A DNA stretch of 64,000 bases from Streptomyces nitrosporeus (GTDB taxonomy: Bacteria; Actinomycetota; Actinomycetes; Streptomycetales; Streptomycetaceae): positions 6,362,001 to 6,426,000 of the forward strand of contig NZ_CP023702.1 in the NCBI RefSeq assembly GCF_008704555.1, given 5' to 3'. The position numbers and the translations under genes are program-made. The notes beneath the pieces are model-generated. The model made no database searches and had not been told where the DNA came from. It was given only the letters and a program-made list of their open reading frames with translations. Positions within the stretch are counted from its first letter, which is position 1, and each line of letters opens with the position of its first letter. Positions 49,787-57,806 of the stretch are shown in pieces.

Positions 49787-52299
49787 TGCGCGTCCCGCTT
49801 TCCTGGCTGCGGGAGTACGTCGACCTGCCGGCGACGGAGACCGGCCGTGACGTACAGGCCAAGCTGGTCGCCGTGGGCCTCGAGGTGGAAACCGTCGAGC
49901 AGACCGGCGCCGGCCTCAAGGGCCCCCTGGTCGTCGGACAGGTACTGACCATCGAGGAACTGGAGGGCTTCAAGAAGCCCATCCGCTTCTGCACCGTCGA
50001 CGTCGGCGACGCCAACGGCACCGGCGAACCGCAGGAGATCGTCTGCGGCGCCCGTAACTTCGCCGTCGGCGACAAGGTCGTCGTGGTCCTCCCGGGCGCC
50101 GTCCTGCCCGGCGACTTCGCGATCGCCGCGCGCAAGACGTACGGCAAGACCTCGCACGGCATGATCTGCTCCACCGACGAGCTCGGCATGGGCGACGACG
50201 GCACGCACGGCATCATCGTGCTCCCGCCGGAGTACGAGCCCGGAACCGACGCGATCGAGCTGCTCCAGCTCGTCGACGAGGTGCTGGACATCGCCGTCAC
50301 CCCGGACCGCGGCTACTGCCTGTCCATGCGCGGCGTCGCCCGCGAGACGGCCACCGCCTACGGCCTGCCGCTGCGCGACCCGGCCCTGCTGGACGTGCCC
50401 GCGCCGAACGCCTTCGGCTACCCGGTCAAGGTGTCCGACCCCATCGGCTGCAGCCGCTTCACCGCGCGCACCGTCACCGGGCTGCGGCCCGAGGCGCGCT
50501 CCCCGATCTGGATGCAGCGCCGGCTGCAGAAGGCCGGAATGCGCCCGATCTCGCTCGCCGTCGACGTCACCAACTACGTGATGCTCGAACTCGGCCAGCC
50601 GCTCCACGCCTACGACCGCACCCGGGTCGAGGGCGCCATCGGCGTACGCCGTGCCGAGCAGGGCGAGAAGCTCACCACGCTCGACGGCACCCAGCGCGTC
50701 CTGGACGCCGAGGACCTGGTCATCACCGACGACCGCGGTCCGATCGGTCTCGCCGGTGTCATGGGCGGTGCCCACACCGAGATCGCCGACGCGGCCACCG
50801 AGGACGCCGGGACGACCGAGGTCGTCATCGAGGCCGCGCACTTCGACGCGATCTCGATCGCCCGGACCGCGCGCCGCCACAAGCTGTCCTCCGAGGCGTC
50901 CAGGCGCTTCGAGCGCGGTGTGGACCCGCAGGCCGCCGCCGCTGCCGCGCAGCGCACCGTCGACCTGCTGGTCCTCCTCGCGGGCGGCACCGCCGAGGCG
51001 GGCGTCACCGAGATCAGTGCCCCCTCCGCACCCCGCACCATCGCGATGCCCGCGGACCACCCCGACAGGGTCGCCGGTGTCCCCTACGGCCGTGAGACCG
51101 TCGTACGCCGCCTCCAGGAGGTCGGCTGCGACGTCTACGGACAGGACGAGCTGCTCGTCACCGCGCCGTCCTGGCGGCCCGACCTCACCGCGCCGAACGA
51201 CCTCGCCGAAGAGGTCATCCGGCTGGAAGGGTACGAGAACCTCCCGTCCACCCTGCCCACCCCGCCGTCCGGGCGCGGGCTCACCGAACGCCAGCGGCTG
51301 CACCGCCGCGTCGGCCGCGCGCTGGCCGGCGCCGGTTACGTCGAGGCGCTCAGCTACCCGTTCATCGGCCGCGCCGTCCTGGACCAGCTCGGCCTGGAGC
51401 AGGACGACGCACGCCGCCGTACGGTCACCCTCGTCAACCCGCTCTCCGACGAGGAGCCCTCGCTGCGCACCACGCTGCTGCCGGGCCTGCTCGGTGCGCT
51501 GCGGCGCAACGACGGCCGGGGCAGCCACGACCTGGCGCTCTTCGAGACCGGCCTGGTCTTCCGGCCGACCGGCGAGGAGACCCGCGCGGTCAGGCTGCCC
51601 GTGGACCGCCGTCCCACCGACGAGGAGATCGCCGCCCTGGACGCGGCCCTCCCGCGCCAGCCGCGCCGCGCCGCCGTCGTCCTCGCGGGCGCCCGCGAGC
51701 AGGCCGGCTGGTGGGGCAAGGGCCGCCCCGCCACCTGGGCGGACGCGATCGAGGCGGCCCGCACGATCGCCCGTGAGGCGGGTGTCGAGCTGACGGTGCG
51801 CGCCGACCGGCACGCCCCGTGGCACCCCGGCCGCTGCGCCGCGCTGTACGTCACGGTCGACGGCGAGGAGGTCCTCTTCGGACACGCGGGCGAACTGCAC
51901 CCGCGCGTCCTCAAGGAACTCCACCTGCCCGAGCGGACCAGCGCCATGGAGGTCGAGCTCGACACGCTGGAGCGGGCCGTGGACGGCGCCCTCCAGGCCC
52001 CGCGGATCTCCACCTTCCCGGTGGCGACCCAGGACGTCGCGCTCGTCGTCGCCGACGGTGTCCCCGCCGCCGCGGTGGAGCAGGCCCTGCGCGAGGGCGC
52101 CGGGGAACTCCTCGAATCGCTGCGGCTGTTCGACGTGTTCACCGGCGAGCAGATCGGTGAGGGCAACAAGTCCCTGGCGTACGCGCTGCGGTTCCGTGCC
52201 CCGGACCGCACGCTGACCGTCGAGGAGGCCACCGCGGCCCGCGACGCCGCGGTCGCCCTGGCCGCCGAGCGCACCGGCGCGGTGCTGCGCGGCGCGTAG
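49786..52299 (+). CDS. pheT: Phenylalanine-tRNA ligase beta subunit
   Basis: Beta subunit (837 aa). It holds the tRNA-binding OB domain (VVGQVLTIEELEGFKKPIRF), B3/B4 editing domain (CSRFTARTVTGL, SLAVDVTNYVMLELGQPLHA), B5 domain, the inactive synthetase-like core (LALFETGLVFRP) and the C-terminal FDX-ACB domain (RISTFPVATQDVALVV). ATG 49786 overlaps the pheS stop, so translation is coupled and gives a balanced heterotetramer. Length is normal. Confidence 0.97.
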   Translation: MRVPLSWLREYVDLPATETGRDVQAKLVAVGLEVETVEQTGAGLKGPLVVGQVLTIEELEGFKKPIRFCTVDVGDANGTGEPQEIVCGARNFAVGDKVVVVLPGAVLPGDFAIAARKTYGKTSHGMICSTDELGMGDDGTHGIIVLPPEYEPGTDAIELLQLVDEVLDIAVTPDRGYCLSMRGVARETATAYGLPLRDPALLDVPAPNAFGYPVKVSDPIGCSRFTARTVTGLRPEARSPIWMQRRLQKAGMRPISLAVDVTNYVMLELGQPLHAYDRTRVEGAIGVRRAEQGEKLTTLDGTQRVLDAEDLVITDDRGPIGLAGVMGGAHTEIADAATEDAGTTEVVIEAAHFDAISIARTARRHKLSSEASRRFERGVDPQAAAAAAQRTVDLLVLLAGGTAEAGVTEISAPSAPRTIAMPADHPDRVAGVPYGRETVVRRLQEVGCDVYGQDELLVTAPSWRPDLTAPNDLAEEVIRLEGYENLPSTLPTPPSGRGLTERQRLHRRVGRALAGAGYVEALSYPFIGRAVLDQLGLEQDDARRRTVTLVNPLSDEEPSLRTTLLPGLLGALRRNDGRGSHDLALFETGLVFRPTGEETRAVRLPVDRRPTDEEIAALDAALPRQPRRAAVVLAGAREQAGWWGKGRPATWADAIEAARTIAREAGVELTVRADRHAPWHPGRCAALYVTVDGEEVLFGHAGELHPRVLKELHLPERTSAMEVELDTLERAVDGALQAPRISTFPVATQDVALVVADGVPAAAVEQALREGAGELLESLRLFDVFTGEQIGEGNKSLAYALRFRAPDRTLTVEEATAARDAAVALAAERTGAVLRGA

Positions 52300-52351
52300 G
52301 GACCGGCCGGCGGGCACGGCCGGATCCGTGGCCGGAGTCGTGTGACGAAGG

Positions 52352-52386
52352 GGAGGGGCGCATCCGTTGAGCGGATGCGCCCCTCC
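52352..52386 (+). terminator. Terminator of pheST
   Basis: Perfect 15-bp stem, 52352-52366 with 52372-52386, loop TTGAG, followed by TTTCTC. It is the strongest intrinsic terminator in the window and lies 53 bp after the pheT stop. Confidence 0.9.
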
Positions 52387-52660
52387 TTTCTCGCGTACGG
52401 GCGGGGCACGGACGCCGGCCCGGGGCCGGACCGCGGGCCCGGTGCCGCCGACGGGGACGCCGACGGGCGAGGGGGGCGTGCGGCCCGGCGCCGTCCGCCC
52501 CGCCACGGAGTGTCGGGCAGGCCGGCGGAGCGGACGGCGCGGACGCGGGTCGTCGAGCTGTACGAGGGGGAGCCGACGACCCGGCCGCCTCTTGCGAGAC
52601 GTTCATTCAAGCGGCCCGGTGATCCCTCCGGGAGAGCGCACAGCCGGACGGTTCGGGCAT

Positions 52661-52691
52661 TTGGTTCACACCCCGTGTGAATCGCTTCTAA
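52661..52691 (+). promoter_or_regulatory. Promoter with a palindrome in the spacer, before the NsdA-like regulator
   Basis: TTGGTT (52661-52666) and TTCTAA (52686-52691) make a plausible -35/-10 with a 19-bp spacer. TTCACAC-CCC-GTGTGAA, a perfect inverted repeat, occupies 52665-52681 inside the spacer, as a repressor operator would. The gap 52300-52720 (421 bp) holds the pheT terminator, GC-rich sequence with no gene I can support, and this site. Confidence 0.5.
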
Positions 52692-52720
52692 GCTCGTCGG
52701 GAAGCGCACATGGGGGGGCA

Positions 52721-54061
52721 ATGGAGCCCAACGTCCTGCTCGAATCCCTGATCGACGAGGCCGGTGTGTCCCGCGCCGGACTCGCCGGTCACATCAACCT
52801 GGCCGGCCGGGCCCGGGGCCTCGCCCTGCGCTACGAGCACACGGCCGTCGCCCGCTGGCTCAACGGCCAGCGCCCCCGCGGCCAGGTCCCCGACCTGATC
52901 TGCGAGGTGCTGGCCGCCCGTCTCCACCGGCCGGTGACACTCGACGACATCGGGATGGGCACCTCCGGTCCGCACACCGCGACCCGGCCCGGCGGTCTCC
53001 CGGGCTTCGTCGAGCACGCCACCGCCCTGTGGCGCGCCGACGACCAGCAGCGCACCGGGCTCGTCGGCACGCCCGCCGTCACCGGCACCCCGGCCGTGAT
53101 GCCGGTATGGGACTGGGAGAACCCGCCGGAGGACACCGACGTCTCCCGGCCGGGTGAGCGCCCGGTGGGCGCCGACGACCTGGAGATGCTCCGCGCCGCC
53201 CGTACCCACTACGAACAGATGTACCGGAAGGCGGGCGGGCTGGCGACCAGGTCCCGGGTCGTCGGCTTCCTCAACGCCGAGGCCGCCCCCCTGCTGCGCG
53301 GCGGCTACGACGACGCGCTGGGACGCCGGCTGCACCGGGCGGTCGGCGCGCTCGCAGCCGTCGCCGGTATCTGCGCCTACGACTCCGACGCCCAGGGGCT
53401 CGCCCAGCGCTACTTCCACCAGGCGCTGCGGCTGGCCAAGGCCAGCGGGGACCGGGGGCTCGGAAGCTATGTGATCGCCCTGCTGGTCAACCAGTCGCTG
53501 TTCCTGGCCGACTACCGCCGTTCCGTGGCCTTCGCCGAAGCCGCGCTGCGGGCGGCGGGCCCGCACGTCACCCCGGCCCTGGCCGCCGACCTCCACGCGA
53601 TGCAGGCCAAGGCCTACGCCCGGCTCGGCGACCCCGGCAGCGCCCTGGAGCGCATCCACCGCGCCGAGGCGGAGGCCGCCCGGATCCTTCCCGGACGGGA
53701 ACCGGAGGAGACGGGATACGTCCAGCCCGGGCTCGTCGACGTACAGGTGGCGGAGGCGCTGCTCGACCTGGGGGACCTCGGCGCCGCGCGGGAGCACGCC
53801 GCCGCGGCCGTACGCTCCCCGGCGCACGACCGGGGCAGGGTGCACCGCCTCGCTCTGCTCGCCCATCTCGAACTGCTCCAGGGGGAGGCCGACAAGGCGG
53901 CCCGGACCGCCTGTGAAATGGCCGAGTACGCGCGGGGGATGGAGTCCCGGCGGCTGCGGGAGCGGCTCCGCGCCGTACGGGAACGGCTCGCCGCCAGTGG
54001 CTCGGCCGACGCCGGGGCGGCGGCCGGTGTGATCGACGGAGCGCTGCGCGTGCCTCTGTGA
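52721..54061 (+). CDS. NsdA-like transcriptional regulator with helical repeats
   Basis: Protein of 446 aa. The N-terminal 80 residues look like a helix-turn-helix (AGVSRAGLAGHINLAGRARG, EHTAVARWLNGQRPRGQVPD). The remaining part is all helical with TPR-like repeats (YFHQALRLAKASGDRGLGSY, AKAYARLGDPGSALERIHRA). Such proteins include NsdA/NsdB, negative regulators of differentiation and antibiotic formation in Streptomyces. ATG 52721 after GGGGGGG. The palindrome in the promoter suggests self-control or control by another repressor. Confidence 0.82.
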   Translation: MEPNVLLESLIDEAGVSRAGLAGHINLAGRARGLALRYEHTAVARWLNGQRPRGQVPDLICEVLAARLHRPVTLDDIGMGTSGPHTATRPGGLPGFVEHATALWRADDQQRTGLVGTPAVTGTPAVMPVWDWENPPEDTDVSRPGERPVGADDLEMLRAARTHYEQMYRKAGGLATRSRVVGFLNAEAAPLLRGGYDDALGRRLHRAVGALAAVAGICAYDSDAQGLAQRYFHQALRLAKASGDRGLGSYVIALLVNQSLFLADYRRSVAFAEAALRAAGPHVTPALAADLHAMQAKAYARLGDPGSALERIHRAEAEAARILPGREPEETGYVQPGLVDVQVAEALLDLGDLGAAREHAAAAVRSPAHDRGRVHRLALLAHLELLQGEADKAARTACEMAEYARGMESRRLRERLRAVRERLAASGSADAGAAAGVIDGALRVPL

Positions 54062-54165
54062 GCCCCGCGCGGAAGGGCCGGTGAGCATTCCCCGGGGCGG
54101 CCACGCCCGCTGAAGATGTTGCCTTCGACCAGTCGGAAGGCGGCAGAACTGTGCGGTGGGCGAAC

Positions 54166-54681
54166 ATGGGTGAACAAACGGTCTACGAGAACCCGTGGTT
54201 CCGGGTCAATCTGGCCGATGTCGAACTTCCAGACGGCCGGCACCTGGACCATTTCCTGGTGCGTCTGAGGCCCGTCGCCGCGGCGACCGTCGTCAACGAC
54301 GCGGGCGAAGCCCTGCTGCTGTGGCGGCACCGCTTCATCACCGACAGCTGGGGCTGGGAACTCGCGGCCGGCGTGGTCGAGGACGGCGAGTCGCCCGTCG
54401 CCGCGGCGGCCCGTGAGATGGAGGAGGAGACCGGCTGGCGCCCTGGACCGCTGAACCCGCTGATGACCGTCGAGCCGGCCGGCGGCCTCATCGACGCCCG
54501 CCACCACCTCTTCTGGACCCGGGAGGCGGTCCACACCGGGCCCCCGGCGGACGGCTTCGAGTCCTCGCGCCGTGAATGGGTGCCGCTCAAGCTGGTACCC
54601 GACATGATCGCGCGGGGCGAGATACCGGCGGCCGGCATGGCGGCCGGACTGCTGATGCTGCGTCACCTGCTGGCGGAGTGA
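54166..54681 (+). CDS. NUDIX hydrolase
   Basis: Pyrophosphohydrolase of 171 aa with an intact NUDIX box: GVVEDGESPVAAAAREMEEE followed by TGWR, including the metal-binding Glu cluster. The overall form (YENPWFRVNLADVELPDGRH at the start) resembles ADP-ribose pyrophosphatases. GTG 54151 in frame would add five residues; ATG 54166 is taken. It converges with the dehydrogenase gene; tandem repeats lie between them. Confidence 0.88.
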   Translation: MGEQTVYENPWFRVNLADVELPDGRHLDHFLVRLRPVAAATVVNDAGEALLLWRHRFITDSWGWELAAGVVEDGESPVAAAAREMEEETGWRPGPLNPLMTVEPAGGLIDARHHLFWTREAVHTGPPADGFESSRREWVPLKLVPDMIARGEIPAAGMAAGLLMLRHLLAE

Positions 54682-54700
54682 ACCGGCGGTGGCCGGACAC

Positions 54701-54816
54701 CGGGCCCGGCCACCGCGCTTCGGGTTCCGGGCCCGGCCACCGCGCTTGCGGTTCCGGACCCGGCCACCGCGTTTCCGGTTCCGGGCCCGGCCACCGCACT
54801 TGCGGTTCCGGGCCCG
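54701..54816. repeat. Four 27-bp tandem repeats
   Basis: Units at 54701-54727, 54728-54754, 54755-54781 and 54782-54808, plus a partial fifth to 54816. The unit begins CGGGCCCGGCCACCGCGCTT and ends GGTTC, with few substitutions. They lie between the convergent NUDIX and hydroxyacyl-CoA dehydrogenase genes and contain GGGCCCGG palindromes, so could help stop transcription. The 27-bp length keeps a shadow frame open on the minus strand; I do not regard it as a gene. Confidence 0.9.
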
Positions 54817-54827
54817 TGGGCCGGACG

Positions 54828-55700
54828 TCAGACGTACGGGTAGAACCCCGACCCCGTCTTCCGGCCCAGCCGGCCCGCGTCGACCATGCGCTGGAGCAGC
54901 GGGGGAGCGGCGTACAGGGGCTCCTTGTACTCCGCGTACATCGAGTCGGCGACCGAGGCCACGGTGTCCAGGCCGATCAGGTCGGCCAGCTTCAGCGGGC
55001 CCATCGGGTGGGCGCAGCCGAGCTCCATGCCGTTGTCGATGTCCTCGCGGCTGGCGATGCCCGACTCGAACATCCGGATCGCGGAGAGCAGATACGGGAT
55101 GAGCAGGGCGTTGACCACGAACCCGGAGCGGTCCTGGGCGCGGATCGCGTGCTTGCCGAGCATGCCCTCGACCGCGGCCTCGGCACGCTTGACGGTCTCC
55201 TCCGACGTCGTCAGCGCGGGGATCAGCTCCACCAGCTTCTGGACCGGGGCCGGGTTGAAGAAGTGGATACCGATGACCTGGTCCGGCCGGGAGGTGGCGA
55301 CGGCCAGCTTCACCAGCGGGATGGAGGAGGTGTTCGAGGCGAGGATCGCGTCCGGGCGGGTCACCACCTGGTCCAGGACCTGGAAGATCTCCGTCTTGAC
55401 CTGCTCGTTCTCCACGACGGCCTCGATGACGAGGTCGCGGTCGGCGAACTCACCGAGGTCGGTGGTGAAGCTGAGACGGCCGAGCGTCTCGTCGCGCTCC
55501 TGCTCGGTGATCTTGCCGCGTTCGGCGGCCTTCGAGAGGGAGTTGTGCAGCCGGGTGCGGCCGATCTCCAGCGCCTCGCCGGTGGTCTCCGCCACCTTGA
55601 CCTCGAGGCCGCTGCGGGCGCACACCTCCGCGATGCCCGCGCCCATCTGGCCACAGCCCACCACTCCGACGCGTGCAATGTCGGCCATAGAGTCCGTCAC
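54828..55700 (-). CDS. 3-hydroxybutyryl-CoA dehydrogenase
   Basis: NAD-dependent 3-hydroxyacyl-CoA dehydrogenase (290 aa). Rossmann motif VGVVGCGQMGAGIAEVCARS; catalytic His in VIGIHFFNPAPVQKLVELIP with Glu in the same stretch; then DRSGFVVNALLIPYLLSAIR and GCAHPMGPLKLADLIGLDT. GTG 55700 follows AAAGGCACGAG; ATG 55688 is a slightly shorter start. It acts in fatty acid oxidation or butanoyl/crotonyl-CoA metabolism (FadB2/Hbd type). It stands alone, without neighbouring beta-oxidation genes. Confidence 0.92.
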   Translation of the reverse strand: MTDSMADIARVGVVGCGQMGAGIAEVCARSGLEVKVAETTGEALEIGRTRLHNSLSKAAERGKITEQERDETLGRLSFTTDLGEFADRDLVIEAVVENEQVKTEIFQVLDQVVTRPDAILASNTSSIPLVKLAVATSRPDQVIGIHFFNPAPVQKLVELIPALTTSEETVKRAEAAVEGMLGKHAIRAQDRSGFVVNALLIPYLLSAIRMFESGIASREDIDNGMELGCAHPMGPLKLADLIGLDTVASVADSMYAEYKEPLYAAPPLLQRMVDAGRLGRKTGSGFYPYV

Positions 55701-55886
55701 CTCGTGCCTTTCGCTGATCTCAGTGCGGCAGTTCCCGTTCGTTCCCGGTGTCCGCCTCGACCCCACGACGTTACTCCGCGATCCCGTCCGGGTGACCCGC
55801 GGGTCGCGGAGCCCGCGGATGGGCATGATCTGCGTCACATGCACACCGGGTGACGGACCGGGACACGGCAGTGGAAGGCGGAACAG

Positions 55887-57188
55887 ATGCGGCGATTCGG
55901 CCGGAGGTCATTCGTGGCGGGCGCGGTGGCGGTGGTGGCCGCGGTGATGGCGGCGGGTGACGCAGCGGCGGGCGGGCCGGAGCGTGCGGGCGCGGCCGGC
56001 CCGTCCCGGCGGCGCCGGGCCGCCGGCGACGGGCTGCGCGGTGTGTGGATCGCCACGGTCGCCAACCTGGACTGGCCCTCGAAAGCCGGGCTGAGCGCCG
56101 CCGCGCAGAAGGCGGAGCTGATCGCCCATCTGGACCGCGCGGTCGAGCTGAAGCTGAACACGGCCGTCCTCCAGGTGCGCCCGGCGGCGGACGCCCTGTG
56201 GCCCTCGCCGCACGAGCCTTGGGCGCAGTGCCTCACCGGGACGCAGGGCAAGGACCCCGGCTGGGACCCGCTGGGCACCGCCGTACGCGAGGCGCACGCC
56301 CGCGGGCTGGAGCTGCACGCCTGGTTCAACCCCTACCGGGTGGCCAACCACACCGACCCGTCGAAGCTGGCCGCCGGCCACCCGGCCAGGACCCACCCCG
56401 GCTGGGTCCTGCCCTACGGCGGGAAGCTCTACTACAACCCCGGACTGCCCGAGGTCAGGAAGTTCGTCCAGGACGCGATGCTCGACGCGGTCGGCCGCTA
56501 CGACATCGACGCCGTCCACTGGGACGACTACTTCTACCCCTACCCGGTCGCCGGGCAGACCTTCGACGACGACGCCGCGTACGAACGGTACGGCTCCGGC
56601 TTCTCCACGAAGGCCGCCTGGCGCCGGGACAACATCGACCGCCTGGTCCGCGAGACGGCCGAACGCGTCAAGGCGGTCAAGAAGGACGTACGTTTCGGCA
56701 TCAGCCCCTTCGCCGTCTGGCGCAACGCGGCCACCGACCCGGCGGGTTCGGACACCCGGGCCGGTGTGCAGACGTACGACGACCTGCACGCCGACACCCG
56801 GAAGTGGGTGAAGGAGGGGTGGGTCGACTACGTGGCCCCGCAGGTCTACTGGCACATCGGCAACGCCGCCGCGGACTACGCGAAGCTGGTGGAGTGGTGG
56901 GCCCGGACGGTCCGGGGGACGGGCGTCGACCTGTACATCGGGGAGGCGCTCTACAAGTGCGGCGACCCCGCGCAGCCCGCCGCCTGGCAGGACCCCGCCG
57001 AACTCTCCCGCCACCTCGACCTGACGGCGGACCACGCACAGGTCGGCGGGCACCTCTACTTCTCGGCCGGTCACGTCATGAAGGACCCGACGGGCGCGAT
57101 GGCCCGGGTGGCCGCCGACCACTACGGGGCCGGAGCCCGCGCACCGCGCACGGGGCACCACCGGGTACGCGAACGGGGGGCGCGCTGA
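55887..57188 (+). CDS. Secreted glycosyl hydrolase-like protein (GHL10/DUF187)
   Basis: Exported protein of 433 aa. A twin-arginine-like N-terminus (RRFGRRSFVAGAVAVVAAVM) suggests Tat export. The GHL10 domain follows at about 50-420: LRGVWIATVANLDWPSK, LHAWFNPYRVAN, and AVHWDDYFYPYPVAG, whose acidic residues probably lie in the active site. The fold is a TIM barrel; substrate unknown, cell-wall glycans are plausible. ATG 55887 with GGAAGGCGGAAC upstream. It converges with the small I36-like gene. Confidence 0.87.
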   Translation: MRRFGRRSFVAGAVAVVAAVMAAGDAAAGGPERAGAAGPSRRRRAAGDGLRGVWIATVANLDWPSKAGLSAAAQKAELIAHLDRAVELKLNTAVLQVRPAADALWPSPHEPWAQCLTGTQGKDPGWDPLGTAVREAHARGLELHAWFNPYRVANHTDPSKLAAGHPARTHPGWVLPYGGKLYYNPGLPEVRKFVQDAMLDAVGRYDIDAVHWDDYFYPYPVAGQTFDDDAAYERYGSGFSTKAAWRRDNIDRLVRETAERVKAVKKDVRFGISPFAVWRNAATDPAGSDTRAGVQTYDDLHADTRKWVKEGWVDYVAPQVYWHIGNAAADYAKLVEWWARTVRGTGVDLYIGEALYKCGDPAQPAAWQDPAELSRHLDLTADHAQVGGHLYFSAGHVMKDPTGAMARVAADHYGAGARAPRTGHHRVRERGAR

Positions 57189-57208
57189 CGGCCGCGGCGC
57201 AGCGCGGA

Positions 57209-57241
57209 CCGGTGCGGGCCCGGGGCCCGGTCCCGCACCGG
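57209..57241. terminator. Hairpin between convergent genes
   Basis: CCGGTGCGGG (57209-57218) pairs with CCCGCACCGG (57232-57241). It lies between the stop of the GHL10-like gene and that of the I36-like gene (57247). Confidence 0.65.
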
Positions 57242-57246
57242 CCGGG

Positions 57247-57627
57247 TCACCAGCAGGGGCTGCCGTCGTCCTCACGCCAGGCCACGTCCGTGACCGTCAT
57301 GGGGACGGTGAAGTAACTCCCCTGCTTCCCGCTGACGCAGGCCGTGTACGTGGGTCCCTGCCCCGCGTCCTGGACGACGAGGTACGTCATCGTGACGTCC
57401 CGGGACGTGTTGTTGTAGAAGATGTGGCCGCGTGCGCTGCCCGACCACTCGTCGTCGGTCACCAGCGACGGGGGCATCCCGGTGTCGCCGTACCACCAGT
57501 CGGGCCAGACGCAGAAGGACCCCGGGGGGCAGTTGCCGGGAGACCATGCCGAGGCGCTGGGCGCGGACGCCATCACACCGAGAAGGGCCGCGGGTACCGC
57601 CGCGAGGGCGATGGTCCTCATGCGCAT
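57247..57627 (-). CDS. Secreted peptidase inhibitor I36-like protein
   Basis: Secreted protein of 126 aa. Signal peptide cut near APSASA-W; the mature part has CPPGSFCVWPDWWYGDTG, GHIFYNNTSRDVTMTYL and a Cys near each end, as in the Streptomyces metalloproteinase inhibitor/beta-gamma-crystallin-like family. Four Cys could form two disulfides. ATG 57627 has GGAG five bases upstream. The inhibitor activity is a family inference. Confidence 0.8.
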   Translation of the reverse strand: MRMRTIALAAVPAALLGVMASAPSASAWSPGNCPPGSFCVWPDWWYGDTGMPPSLVTDDEWSGSARGHIFYNNTSRDVTMTYLVVQDAGQGPTYTACVSGKQGSYFTVPMTVTDVAWREDDGSPCW

Positions 57628-57806
57628 GGGGGCTCCGTTCCCGAAGACGTCATGTGCACGCTAACAATGGAGATGTTGAAAGATCAAGCGCCTGTTCCCG
57701 CTTTCCTGCCGCACCCGTGCGGTCCGAGTGCGTGGTCGCGGCGCGCACGCGAATCCCCCGGACGGGCTCCGGAGGCTCCGCGCCCGCTCCCCGGCGGGGG
57801 CCGGGA

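Noticed and set aside
47297..52506. Two long minus-strand frames opposite the histidine kinase and pheST
   Set aside because: They are antisense shadows of well-defined genes; codon use at the third position fits the plus strand.
54587..54799. Small minus-strand frame with repeated RWPGPEP units
   Set aside because: It is only the translation of the 27-bp tandem repeats and overlaps the NUDIX gene end; there is no ribosome site.
54701..54816. Possible CRISPR array
   Set aside because: The units are directly adjacent with no spacers and there are no cas genes.
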